This document shows positions 1 through 8,227 of a stretch of 64,000 nt of DNA, one piece after another. Source of the stretch: an uncultured Myxococcales bacterium (GTDB lineage Bacteria > Myxococcota_A > UBA9042 > DTJE01); NCBI GenBank assembly GCA_903936705.1, contig CAIZWN010000076.1, forward strand, positions 99,847 to 163,846, given 5' to 3'. The notes below the pieces were generated by a model. It saw only the letters and a program-made list of their open reading frames with translations. It was not told where the DNA came from and made no database searches. Position 1 is the stretch's first letter, and every line of letters begins with the position of its first letter. The position numbers were made by a program, and so were the translations under genes.

Positions 1-1
1 T

Positions 2-2512
2 GTCGAGTTCGTGAAGCGTGTGCGCGAGGATGGAAGCGGGTACGTCGATTACGTCTGGCAGTGGAAGGATGACCCGGGTCGCCTGGTTCCCAAGGAGTCC
101 TACGTCCAGGGTTTCGACCCCTGGGGCTGGGTCATAGGAACCGGCATCTACACCGAGGACGTTCGTGCCGAGATCGAGGCCCTGACGGGGAGGATGGTAC
201 GAACCTCGGTGGTCTTCATGTTCGTGGTGTCACTGATCCTGCTGTTCGTGACGCTGCAAAGCCTGCGCATAGAAAGGGAGCGCGGCGACGCCGAATCCGC
301 CCTGCGGGACTCCCACGAACGTTATCGTGCGCTGGTCGAGGCATCCACCGAGGGCACGCTGATGGTGCTGGACGGGCGTTGCGCCTACAGCAATCCGGTA
401 CTCCAGGAGATGCTTGGCCGGGAGGCCGAAGAAATATCGAACCTTTCCCTTCTGGATCTGCTGCCCGACCGCGAGGACGACCCCGCGCGACGTTTCCTTC
501 AGGACGTCCTGGAGGACCGTCCGGCGCCATCGCAGTTCGAGGCCCAGTTGCGCCATTCGGAAGGGCGCCTGGTGAACGTTCTGCTGACGGCAACCCGCAT
601 TGCGGTCAGCGACCGTCCAGGCGTAATCGTCACAGCTCGGGACATCGGTCGGACCAAGCAGGTCGAGGAGGAACTGGGGGAAAGTCGCGAGCGCTACAAG
701 GCCCTGCGCGCCGTGATCGGCATCGGTGTGTTCAGGACAATTGCCGGCCGGCGGGGTCGCCTTATGGAAATGAATCCGGCAGGTCGTCGGCTGTTCGGTT
801 TTCCGGAGGACCAGCCTATTGCGGGCACCGCCCTGATGGACATGTGTTTCGACCCCGAGGATCGCGACTCGATCGCATCGACGCTTGCTCGCGAGGGGGC
901 GTTGCGTGACCGCGTGCTGCGTGTACGGCGCCTGGACGGATCCTTCCGGACCGTGCGGGTGTCGGCCGTCATGGTCCGTGACGAGGGCGGCTTCCCCCGC
1001 TATTGCGACGGGATGGTCGAGGATGTCACCGAAGCCGAGCGCCACGTGTCGGAACGCGAGGCGCTGATCGAGGAACTTCAGACCTCCCTGCGCTTCCTGG
1101 ACGAACCGGTGTCGCAGCGAGCTGCCGACGTTGTGTCCTGCCCGCTTGATGCATCGATCGCATCCGCGGCGGCCCTGATGACCCGGGCTGGACGCGGCGC
1201 CATCCTCGTCACGGGCGCGGCAGGTGCGCCGGTTGGAATAATGACCGATCGCGACCTTCGCGAACGGGTCGTTTCCGAGGGTTATGACGCCCATCGGCCA
1301 GTGTACGAGGTGATGACGGCCCCGATCCAGTCCATCGGCGCCGAGGCCCCGACGTGGGAAGCCCTGTTGAGAATGAGGGATCGTGGCGCGCGCCATCTGG
1401 CGGTTCGCGACGGTTCGGGGCGGGTTGTAGGCATGATTGCATCCGACGACCTCATGGCGTTCCACCGCTACTCGTCGGCAGTTCTGGTGCGCGAGGTTTC
1501 AACGACCCGGTCCGTTGCCGAAATAGTCGCTGTCCGGTCCCGCCTGCCTGTGCTGGTGAAGGCGCTTGCGGACTGGGGAGCAAGGCCTCGCACCGTCACG
1601 CGCGTGATCACTTCGGTCTCGGATGCCATAGCCTTGCGACTGGTCGATCTTGCGATCCAGCAGTACGGGCCGCCACCAGCGCGGTTTGCCTTCCTGGCGC
1701 TGGGCAGCGAGGGGCGCGAGGAACAGACACTGGCCACCGACCAGGACAATGCGATTGTATTCGAGGACGTCCCTGCGGATCAGAAGGAGGCCTGCATGGC
1801 CTGGTTCAACCGCCTGGGAGAACAGGTCTGCAACGGTCTGCACGAGGCCGGGTACGCGTTGTGCCAGGGTGACGCGATGGCGCGCAACCCCAAGTGGTGC
1901 CAACCCTTGTCGCGATGGAAGGAAATGTTCGGCCGGTGGATACGCACCGGGACGCCCCAGGACCTGCTGTCCGTGAACATGTTCTTCGATTTTCGTGCCG
2001 TTGCCGGCGATCCGGCCCTGGCCGCGGATTTGCGCGGTCATATCGACGGCGAACTGCGCGCAAACCCTTCCTTCTTCGTCCAGTTTGCCCAGAACGCCTT
2101 GCTGTACAAACCTCCTATCGGCCTTTTCGGGAAGATCGTGACCGGCGCCGAGGGCCAGGGACCTGGGACTTTCAGCGTCAAGGATGCCATGATGCCCATC
2201 GTGAACTTCGCTCGGCTGTATTCCCTGAAAAACGCAGTGGATCGTACGAACACGCTGGAACGCCTTCACCGTCTGCACGACGTAGGCGTGCTTTCGTCCT
2301 CCAGCCATTCCGAGATCGTGGCCGCTTACGATGTCCTGATGGAAATCCGCCTGCGCCACCAGGCGGCGGCGGCCGTCAGAGGGACGGACCCGGATAACGC
2401 GGTCAATCCCAAGGAACTGACGGAACTCGAGGATGTCATGGTTCGCAAGGCACTAGGTCAGGTTTCCCTGGTCTTGAAGAAGGTCTCGTTCGACTTCTTG
2501 GGGTCGGCCTGA
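2..2512 (+). CDS. Cache-PAS-PAS-CBS-DUF294 sensor nucleotidyltransferase (5' truncated)
   Basis: The reading frame is open to the first base of the window, so the true N-terminus lies upstream. Counting from the codon at base 11, residues 1-55 are the end of a Cache-type sensor (GFDPWGWVIGTGIY), 64-84 a membrane helix, about 103-220 and 226-345 two PAS domains, about 370-485 a CBS pair, and about 540-660 a DUF294/GlnD-like nucleotidyltransferase with GSEGR at 565-569 and DxD at 577-579. A helical C-terminal substrate-binding-like region follows. CBS-DUF294 proteins are usual neighbours of DUF485/SSF symporters, as found here, so a role in sensing or controlling uptake is inferred. The fused membrane sensor module is the unusual part. 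Confidence 0.85.
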   Translation, partial: VEFVKRVREDGSGYVDYVWQWKDDPGRLVPKESYVQGFDPWGWVIGTGIYTEDVRAEIEALTGRMVRTSVVFMFVVSLILLFVTLQSLRIERERGDAESALRDSHERYRALVEASTEGTLMVLDGRCAYSNPVLQEMLGREAEEISNLSLLDLLPDREDDPARRFLQDVLEDRPAPSQFEAQLRHSEGRLVNVLLTATRIAVSDRPGVIVTARDIGRTKQVEEELGESRERYKALRAVIGIGVFRTIAGRRGRLMEMNPAGRRLFGFPEDQPIAGTALMDMCFDPEDRDSIASTLAREGALRDRVLRVRRLDGSFRTVRVSAVMVRDEGGFPRYCDGMVEDVTEAERHVSEREALIEELQTSLRFLDEPVSQRAADVVSCPLDASIASAAALMTRAGRGAILVTGAAGAPVGIMTDRDLRERVVSEGYDAHRPVYEVMTAPIQSIGAEAPTWEALLRMRDRGARHLAVRDGSGRVVGMIASDDLMAFHRYSSAVLVREVSTTRSVAEIVAVRSRLPVLVKALADWGARPRTVTRVITSVSDAIALRLVDLAIQQYGPPPARFAFLALGSEGREEQTLATDQDNAIVFEDVPADQKEACMAWFNRLGEQVCNGLHEAGYALCQGDAMARNPKWCQPLSRWKEMFGRWIRTGTPQDLLSVNMFFDFRAVAGDPALAADLRGHIDGELRANPSFFVQFAQNALLYKPPIGLFGKIVTGAEGQGPGTFSVKDAMMPIVNFARLYSLKNAVDRTNTLERLHRLHDVGVLSSSSHSEIVAAYDVLMEIRLRHQAAAAVRGTDPDNAVNPKELTELEDVMVRKALGQVSLVLKKVSFDFLGSA

Positions 2513-2550
2513 AATTCTTGGGGTCGGCCTGAGACTCCTGGGGTCGGCCC
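2491..2550 (+). repeat. 20-bp tandem repeat, three copies, spanning the gene end
   Basis: Three 20-bp units at 2491-2510, 2511-2530 and 2531-2550 share the core CTTGGGGTCGGCC (CCTGGGGTCGGCC in the third). The first copy encodes the last residues and leads into the stop of the sensor gene; the others follow it. A degenerate fourth unit starts at 2551. Local slippage duplication is the likely origin. Confidence 0.8.
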
Positions 2551-2603
2551 AAGACTCTTTGAGTCATCAACCGGGATCATTGGCGCTGTCCGAGGCACAA
2601 AGT

Positions 2604-2619
2604 CACGTCAAATGACGTG
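2604..2619. promoter_or_regulatory. Perfect 7-bp dyad upstream of the symporter promoter
   Basis: CACGTCA-AA-TGACGTG is a perfect inverted repeat ending about 10 bp before a -35-like hexamer, a position suited to an activator or repressor. The binding protein is unknown. Confidence 0.5.
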
Positions 2620-2628
2620 TTTATCGGC

Positions 2629-2658
2629 TTGACCTTGCATCCAAAGCCAAAATAGACT
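2629..2658 (+). promoter_or_regulatory. Sigma70-like promoter of the DUF485-symporter-porin unit
   Basis: TTGACC at 2629-2634 and TAGACT at 2653-2658 are separated by 18 bp. Transcription would start near 2665, just before the stem-loop at 2669. Confidence 0.5.
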
Positions 2659-2668
2659 CGCACCCATC

Positions 2669-2697
2669 AGTACTCAGACGCGCTGCGTCGGAGTACT
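2669..2697 (+). promoter_or_regulatory. Strong stem-loop in the DUF485 mRNA leader
   Basis: AGTACTC (2669-2675) pairs with GAGTACT (2691-2697), and GACGC (2677-2681) pairs with GCGTC (2685-2689) around a GCT loop, with one A/G mismatch between the stems. No T run follows, so this is not a simple terminator. It may be an operator or a 5'-end RNA structure. Confidence 0.5.
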
Positions 2698-2744
2698 AGC
2701 ATTTCGGCGGGCGGGAAACAAAAGGTCGACAGGGAGGTGCCTTG

Positions 2745-3032
2745 ATGTTGCATGAACCGGCGGCAAAGCAGGGGCGGGATCCGGCGTCCCCTTACAAGAC
2801 CAGGCTGGGTGTCTGGATGTTTCTGGCGTACGGGCTGATTTACGCCGGGTTTGTCGCGATCAACCTTCTGTGGCCGGGCGCCATGGAGGAGGTTGTTGCG
2901 ATGGGCCTGAACTTGGCCGTCCTGTACGGCTTTGGATTGATCATTGTCGCCCTCATCCTCGCGGTCATCTACAACGCCGCTTGCATGAAGGAAGAGAAGC
3001 GGTTGGAAGGTTCCGCCGGCGGGGAGGGCTGA
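2745..3032 (+). CDS. DUF485 small membrane protein (symporter partner)
   Basis: A 95-residue protein with two hydrophobic segments, MFLAYGLIYAGFVAINLLW and a second around AVLYGFGLIIVALILAVIY, followed by a short charged C-terminus (CMKEEKRLE). This is the layout of DUF485/YjcH proteins, encoded just before ActP-type sodium:solute symporters. The ATG at 2745 is chosen because AGGGAGG at 2731-2737 lies 7 nt before it; a TTG at 2742 is also in frame. The symporter follows after 3 nt, so the two are almost certainly cotranscribed. Confidence 0.85.
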   Translation: MLHEPAAKQGRDPASPYKTRLGVWMFLAYGLIYAGFVAINLLWPGAMEEVVAMGLNLAVLYGFGLIIVALILAVIYNAACMKEEKRLEGSAGGEG

Positions 3033-3035
3033 GTC

Positions 3036-4964
3036 ATGGATTGGATGCCGGTCGCAATTTTTGTCGCGTTCGTTGGCGCCGTCCTCGGCATGTCATTCTT
3101 CTTTGCCCGGAAGGCCAAATCGGCCGCCGGCTACTACGCTGCCGGTGGCAATATCCACTGGTCGGTCAATGGCATCGCCTTCGCGGGCGATTACCTGTCA
3201 GCCGCCTCGTTCCTGGGCATCTGCGGCATGATTGCCACGGCCGGATACGATGGTTTCCTTTACTCCATCGGGTATCTTGCCGGCTGGATCGTGGCGCTGT
3301 TCGTCGTGGCCGAACCGATGAAACGCCTGGGCAAGTACACCTTCACAGATGCGCTTGATTCCAAGTTCAACAGCAAGGGAATCCAGTTGGCCGCGGCAAT
3401 CAGCACGCTGGTCGTATCCATTTTCTACCTGATTCCCCAGATGGTCGGCGCCGGCGTCCTGGTGACCCCGCTGCTGGGCCTGCCCCATGCGGTGGGCGTC
3501 ATGATGGTCGGCGGCATAGTCATCGTGATCGTCTCGACCGCTGGCATGACTTCCACGACCTATGTCCAGTTCATCAAGGGCGGCCTGCTGGTCGTCTTCT
3601 CGTCCATCATTGTAGTGGCCTTGCTGGTTCGTGGCCTTTCGACCGAGCCCGATCAGGGCGGGAGCGTCCCGTTCTACAAGTACGCCACCATCGCGGCGAC
3701 GGATCAGAATGGCACCCTGGTGCTGGATGATCCTACCTGGCAGATTGCCGGGACGAAGGATGTCGCAGGAACGACGTTCGTAAAGACGCTGAAGGACGGG
3801 AAGACCACGTGGTTCAAGAAGTCCGTGAAGGACGGCCACATCAGCCTGTACGAGTGTCAGTACCAGGCGGTGGCGGCTGATGGCGCAACGGTTGTCAACG
3901 GCGCTCCGGCCACGCCCGAGAACAAACTTCGGCAGGTAGGCAACCTGGAAGCCATCGAAGGCAAGAAGGGCGCCGAGGCAGCCACCGGTTCCCTTGGGCC
4001 GTTTGATTTCCTGGCGAAGATCGGCAGTCCGGACACCGTGGTCAAGACGTGGAAGTCGGTGAAGTTCGACGCCGACGGCCAGAAACTTACCGTCTTTGCC
4101 CCGACATACACACCCGGCAACAAGGTGCTGAAGCCAGGGCAGAAGTTCAAGGTCGAAGGCACGCCGATCGAGAAGTTCGACTTCATCAGCCTGATGCTGG
4201 CGCTGTTCCTGGGCACGGCGGCCCTGCCCCACATCCTGATTCGCTACTACACGGTCGCGACGCCGGCAGCGGCCCGCAAGTCCACTATCGTCGCCATTGC
4301 CGCGATCGGGTTCTTCTATATCCTGACCCTGTTCATGGGCCTCGGCGCGATGTCCAGCGGCGTCGTAAACCCCATGGACAACAACATGTCAGCGCCACTG
4401 CTGGCGCGGTCCTTCGGGACCATCCTGTTCGCGATCATCTCGGCTATCGCTTTTGCCACGGTCCTTGGCACGGTCAGCGGCCTCATCGTGGCCGCCTCGG
4501 GTGCCGTTGCCCACGACCTGATGGACCGGTTCATGGGCATGCAGCTTACCGACCGCAAGAAGGTCGCAGCCGGCAAGATCGCGGCGCTGGTGGTTGGCGT
4601 GGTTGCCATCATCCTGGGCATCCTGTTCCAGGGGGTCAACGTCACCTTCCTGGTCGGCTTGGCCTTCGCAGTCGCGGCGTCGGCCAACCTGCCTGCCATC
4701 CTGATGCTGCTGTTCTGGAAGAAGACCACAGCGAAGGGCATCGTGGCGTCGATCCTGGTGGGCATCTCGGTGTCCATCGGAATCATCCTGTTCTCGCCTG
4801 ACATGTACGAACTGTACGGCATGGCGCGCGCTGACGCCCCGATTCCGTTTGCCAATCCGGGCCTCTTCAGCATTCCTCTCTCTTTCCTGACGCTGGTCGT
4901 GGTATCGCTGATGACCCAGAGCGGGGGCAACGCCGGCAGCAACCCCGGCGGGCACGTGGAGTAA
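3036..4964 (+). CDS. Sodium:solute symporter, large VC_2705-like subfamily
   Basis: A 642-residue SSF transporter of the inner membrane that probably couples sodium entry to uptake of a small carboxylate or similar solute. Hydrophobic helices flank a hydrophilic insert of about 160 residues (roughly 210-380) not present in compact SSF members; this long form with a DUF485 neighbour fits the VC_2705 subfamily. Conserved SSF features include the YYAAGG segment near the N-terminus and ALPHILIRYYT before the second half. The start has GGGGAGGG 7 nt upstream and lies 3 nt after the DUF485 stop. The substrate is not readable from sequence. Confidence 0.88.
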   Translation: MDWMPVAIFVAFVGAVLGMSFFFARKAKSAAGYYAAGGNIHWSVNGIAFAGDYLSAASFLGICGMIATAGYDGFLYSIGYLAGWIVALFVVAEPMKRLGKYTFTDALDSKFNSKGIQLAAAISTLVVSIFYLIPQMVGAGVLVTPLLGLPHAVGVMMVGGIVIVIVSTAGMTSTTYVQFIKGGLLVVFSSIIVVALLVRGLSTEPDQGGSVPFYKYATIAATDQNGTLVLDDPTWQIAGTKDVAGTTFVKTLKDGKTTWFKKSVKDGHISLYECQYQAVAADGATVVNGAPATPENKLRQVGNLEAIEGKKGAEAATGSLGPFDFLAKIGSPDTVVKTWKSVKFDADGQKLTVFAPTYTPGNKVLKPGQKFKVEGTPIEKFDFISLMLALFLGTAALPHILIRYYTVATPAAARKSTIVAIAAIGFFYILTLFMGLGAMSSGVVNPMDNNMSAPLLARSFGTILFAIISAIAFATVLGTVSGLIVAASGAVAHDLMDRFMGMQLTDRKKVAAGKIAALVVGVVAIILGILFQGVNVTFLVGLAFAVAASANLPAILMLLFWKKTTAKGIVASILVGISVSIGIILFSPDMYELYGMARADAPIPFANPGLFSIPLSFLTLVVVSLMTQSGGNAGSNPGGHVE

Positions 4965-5007
4965 GGGACGCCAAGTTGGTGGTCCCAATCGACAGCGAGG
5001 TATCGAC

Positions 5008-6249
5008 ATGCGGATCTCGATCAATACGGCACGCGCGGTCGCTGTAGCGCTGGTTCTGTTCGTGTCGGTTCCGGCGTTTGCGTGGAAGTTCGAACTGGGC
5101 GAGAACACCAACCTGAACATCGACTACCTGCTGCAGGTTCAGGCGCAGTTCAAGGAGAAGTCTGCTCCGAACAAGATCGACTGGAGCAAGGACTTCTTTG
5201 TTCGTCGTTCGCGAATTCTGCTGTTTGGCGACGTGTGGAAGGGCATCTCGTTCTTCATGGAGACCGACCAGGTCAACTTCGGCAAGGGCGGCAACTGGGA
5301 TGTTTCGTTCTTCGTCCAGGACGCGTTCATGACCTTCAAGGTCGTGGACGAGTTCATGGTGGACGTCGGAATGATCCTGCTGCCGTTCTCCAGGGCGAAT
5401 TTCCAGGGCGCCATCGGCCTGAACGCGCTGGACTACCATACCGGGGTCATCAAGTTCATCGATGGATCCACCAAGGTCTGGCGAGATGCCGGCGTTCAGT
5501 TGCGCGGCTATGCGTTCAAGAAGAAGTTCATGTATCGGGTAGGCGTGTTCAACGGCGCCCAGAACATGAACCTGATGAAGAACGCGAAGGGCGAAGCGAT
5601 CGTCGATGTGGACAAGAAGGCGGCCCTGGGTTCGAATCCCGAGGACTGGCCGCGGTTTACCGGCCACGTGCGCTACAGCATCATGGGCACCGAGGCCGAC
5701 ACCTTCCCCAAGGGGATCTACTTCGCGACGTCACCGATCATTTCCATCGGCGCGGGCTTCGATTATCAAAGCGGCGCCGCGATGAGCCAGCCGTCCGTGC
5801 TGGACAAGGACAAGAAGATAACCACGGCAGGCAAGGTGACCTGGGCTGCTGGGGCCACGGCAGACTTCTTCCTTGATATCCCGTTCGGCAAGGACTTCAA
5901 CCACGAGATCGTGTTCCAGACGGCCTTCTTCTGGTACAACCACGGCAAGGAATTGGCGTGGGACAAGGATGGCCTGGTCTCGACGGTGGTTGCGTCGAAG
6001 AACTCGGGCTTCGGCGTCATGGGCGAACTGGGCTACCGGTTCATGTTCTTCGAGCCGGTGATTTCGGTCGATTATTTCGGCAGCAAGCAGGCCAAGCAGG
6101 ACCTGCTGGCCGTTCGCGGCGGCTTGAATTTCTGGATTCGCAAGCATGCTGCGAACATCAAGCTGGAGTTCGGAGCCGAGAAGATCGGAGACCTCGGTGT
6201 TGTCCCATGGAGCAAGACCTTCACCACGCAGGCTCAGTTGTTCTTCTAG
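5008..6249 (+). CDS. Outer-membrane porin, OprO/OprP-like
   Basis: A 413-residue exported protein with a signal peptide ending at VPAFAW and a beta-barrel-like alternation throughout, ending in QLFF with the C-terminal Phe typical of barrel proteins. The motif FFVRRSRILLFGDVWKGISF and the following DQV segment resemble the phosphate-selective porin O/P family. It starts 43 bp after the symporter stop with a GCGAGG ribosome site, so it probably supplies the outer-membrane step for the same substrate. Despite the family name, phosphate specificity should not be assumed here. Confidence 0.8.
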   Translation: MRISINTARAVAVALVLFVSVPAFAWKFELGENTNLNIDYLLQVQAQFKEKSAPNKIDWSKDFFVRRSRILLFGDVWKGISFFMETDQVNFGKGGNWDVSFFVQDAFMTFKVVDEFMVDVGMILLPFSRANFQGAIGLNALDYHTGVIKFIDGSTKVWRDAGVQLRGYAFKKKFMYRVGVFNGAQNMNLMKNAKGEAIVDVDKKAALGSNPEDWPRFTGHVRYSIMGTEADTFPKGIYFATSPIISIGAGFDYQSGAAMSQPSVLDKDKKITTAGKVTWAAGATADFFLDIPFGKDFNHEIVFQTAFFWYNHGKELAWDKDGLVSTVVASKNSGFGVMGELGYRFMFFEPVISVDYFGSKQAKQDLLAVRGGLNFWIRKHAANIKLEFGAEKIGDLGVVPWSKTFTTQAQLFF

Positions 6250-6345
6250 TCCTTCCTTTGGTTTCCCGCATGATGTCTTAACGGTACGTGCTGCATCAGA
6301 AATCACGATTCGGGCATCAGTTTGCAGCGCGGTCGCGTCGGAGCG

Positions 6346-7029
6346 TCACTCGATCGTAGTTTCACGCAAGCACCGCAGGACGACCCCACCTTCAAGGTGC
6401 ATCGTCGATGAAAATCCCTGCTGGTAGGGAAGAGGCGTCACGCGGACAGCCACGCCGGGCGTGAGGTCGCCCACGGCAAGCGTTCCATCCTCGGCCCGTA
6501 CGAAGATGCGCATCGAGAAGTAGAAGCCGCCCCACCATTCGCCGTCGGCAGTCGTTGTCAGCGTCTCCTGGAGGAACACGAAATCATCGTCGGTGAACGC
6601 CACGAGGTCGGCCTCGGTAGGCATCCTCCAGCCTTCGCCCATCTCGCTGCCGCAGATGTCTACGTCATCGACGAGCTGCGGGATCCAGTAGGGCTTCGCC
6701 GTGTGCTTTTCGTAGGAACAGCGAGCCACCAGGTCGAAGTTCGCGTTCAGCTCGGTAGGCGTCAGCGGCGGGTCTTCGGGACCGGTCAGCACGATGCCAG
6801 GGTAGTCCGGTTGGCATTCGACCAGCAGTTCCTCGAAAATCAGCGATGCCTCCTGTACAAGCGCTAGTTCCTCCTCAGGCGTCGCTGGGAAGTTCGTTCC
6901 CTCGTGCTCGTAAAGAACCAGCACCTGCGGAAAAATAGGCGCCGACATGGTTACCCATTCATCCGCGCCAGCCAGAGAGGGTGTTCCAAGGATCATCAGT
7001 CCAAGAATCGTGTTTTGCAGCTTTTTCAT
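6346..7029 (-). CDS. Exported DUF1566-like protein
   Basis: A 227-residue protein with a signal peptide (MKKLQNTILGLMILGTPSLA, cleavage near GADE). The C-terminal half contains GWRMPTEADLVAF and WWGGFYFSMRIFV, resembling the WRLPT-type motif of DUF1566/Lcl-type domains found in surface proteins. Its ATG overlaps the TGA of the upstream lipoprotein gene (ATGA), so the two are translationally coupled. Function is unknown; C-type-lectin-like surface binding is a guess from the fold family. Confidence 0.7.
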   Translation of the reverse strand: MKKLQNTILGLMILGTPSLAGADEWVTMSAPIFPQVLVLYEHEGTNFPATPEEELALVQEASLIFEELLVECQPDYPGIVLTGPEDPPLTPTELNANFDLVARCSYEKHTAKPYWIPQLVDDVDICGSEMGEGWRMPTEADLVAFTDDDFVFLQETLTTTADGEWWGGFYFSMRIFVRAEDGTLAVGDLTPGVAVRVTPLPYQQGFSSTMHLEGGVVLRCLRETTIE

Positions 7030-7394
7030 TTTGACACCCTCCGGATGTTGATTGAGCCATCGTACTGCAGCCCAGCAACCGGTCCGGATCCCCCGTTGCC
7101 CGGATCCACGATCTGGGGCGGTTCGATCCTTACGTTCGTGGGTCGAAGTTCAGTTTCCCCTGCAAGGGCCGGCGGCAATGCGGCGACTTGTGGCCACTGG
7201 GCTGCCTCGGCAGATCGTGGCCTGTAGAGGGACTGAATCGGTGGCGAGACTGGCGTCTCGTTCTGTGGCAAGTCGGCTGTTACCACATCAGCCTGGCCCT
7301 GGACGGAATTATCCGGACCATTGCCAGTGTCAATTGCTGCACAGCCGCCAAATACGACTGCCGCAACTCCCAGTGCCATGCGAATTTTTTTCAT
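7026..7394 (-). CDS. Small hypothetical lipoprotein
   Basis: A 122-residue protein with a lipoprotein signal (MKKIRMALGVAAVVFGGC, lipobox FGGC) followed by a Pro/Asn/Gln-rich probably disordered chain. The start at 7394 is chosen because GGGGGAG lies directly upstream and the signal peptide starts there. No domain is recognised. It is coupled by a 4-bp overlap to the DUF1566-like gene, which suggests that the two exported products act together. Confidence 0.65.
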   Translation of the reverse strand: MKKIRMALGVAAVVFGGCAAIDTGNGPDNSVQGQADVVTADLPQNETPVSPPIQSLYRPRSAEAAQWPQVAALPPALAGETELRPTNVRIEPPQIVDPGNGGSGPVAGLQYDGSINIRRVSK

Positions 7395-7494
7395 CTTCTC
7401 CCCCATGTCATGAACATTCCAATCCAGGCGCATCGTCATAAGGCGTCTGTGGCAATAGTCGGGAAAGTTTCGGGGCGAAAACGATGTCGATTTA

Positions 7495-8109
7495 TCAGGT
7501 TGCCGGTCTGCAGAGGACGCCGGCCTGGACCAGATTCATGGCCTCCTGGACCATGGTTGCCTCGTCCAGGGGGACCAGGCCGATTGACCAGGCCCACAGC
7601 ATTCCCCGCAGGCTGCCAATCAGGGCGTGGGCCGTCACCAGGGCATTGCAGGGCCGGACGATCCCCAGGCGAATCCCGTCTTCCAGGGAAGCACTGACCC
7701 ACTGGCCCAGGCGATCGTAGAATTCCACCAGATTGACGCTGGCCTCCTCGTCAAGACCTGCAGCTTCCGCAAATAGGACGCGGACGCTGCCTGGGTCGGA
7801 CAACATCATCGCGGCCAGGCGCTGGGCGTTGCCGCGTACCTGTTCCACGACGGCGTTTTCGTCCCATGGGTCGGTTACGCGTACCGAATGAATCTGTTCC
7901 AGGATGCGCCCGAAGATATCGACCAGGACGGCGTCAAAGACGGCCCTTTTGCTGTTGAAGTACAGGTAGAAGGTTCCGCGGGCTATCCCGGATTCCTTGA
8001 TGATGTCGGCCACACCAGCGCGGTAATAACCCTTCTGGGCAAAGACCTTCCTGGCCGCCGCAAGAATCTGTCCCTGCCTGTCGGCCCTGGATACGCTGGA
8101 ACCTGCCAC
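7495..8109 (-). CDS. TetR/AcrR-family transcriptional regulator
   Basis: A 204-residue regulator. Residues about 12-57 form the TetR helix-turn-helix (ILAAARKVFAQKGY then IARGTFYLYFNSK), and the rest is a helical ligand/dimer domain. It starts with GTG, supported by GGAGGTG about 8 nt upstream. It lies 118 bp downstream of the activase gene on the same strand. A palindrome covering the activase -10 box (12680-12699) is the obvious candidate operator, so it probably represses that gene until an acyl-CoA-like ligand is present; ligand and target are inferred. Confidence 0.88.
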   Translation of the reverse strand: MAGSSVSRADRQGQILAAARKVFAQKGYYRAGVADIIKESGIARGTFYLYFNSKRAVFDAVLVDIFGRILEQIHSVRVTDPWDENAVVEQVRGNAQRLAAMMLSDPGSVRVLFAEAAGLDEEASVNLVEFYDRLGQWVSASLEDGIRLGIVRPCNALVTAHALIGSLRGMLWAWSIGLVPLDEATMVQEAMNLVQAGVLCRPAT

Positions 8110-8227
8110 GAAAACACCTCCGGATGCCGGCCGGTTGCTGCCGCAGCGTGCGGCCAGCCGGGTTCGCGATCCGTCCGTACCCCGGTATGGGCGCGGGCGT
8201 CAAGGACTTTTCAGGAGTCCAGCCGGG

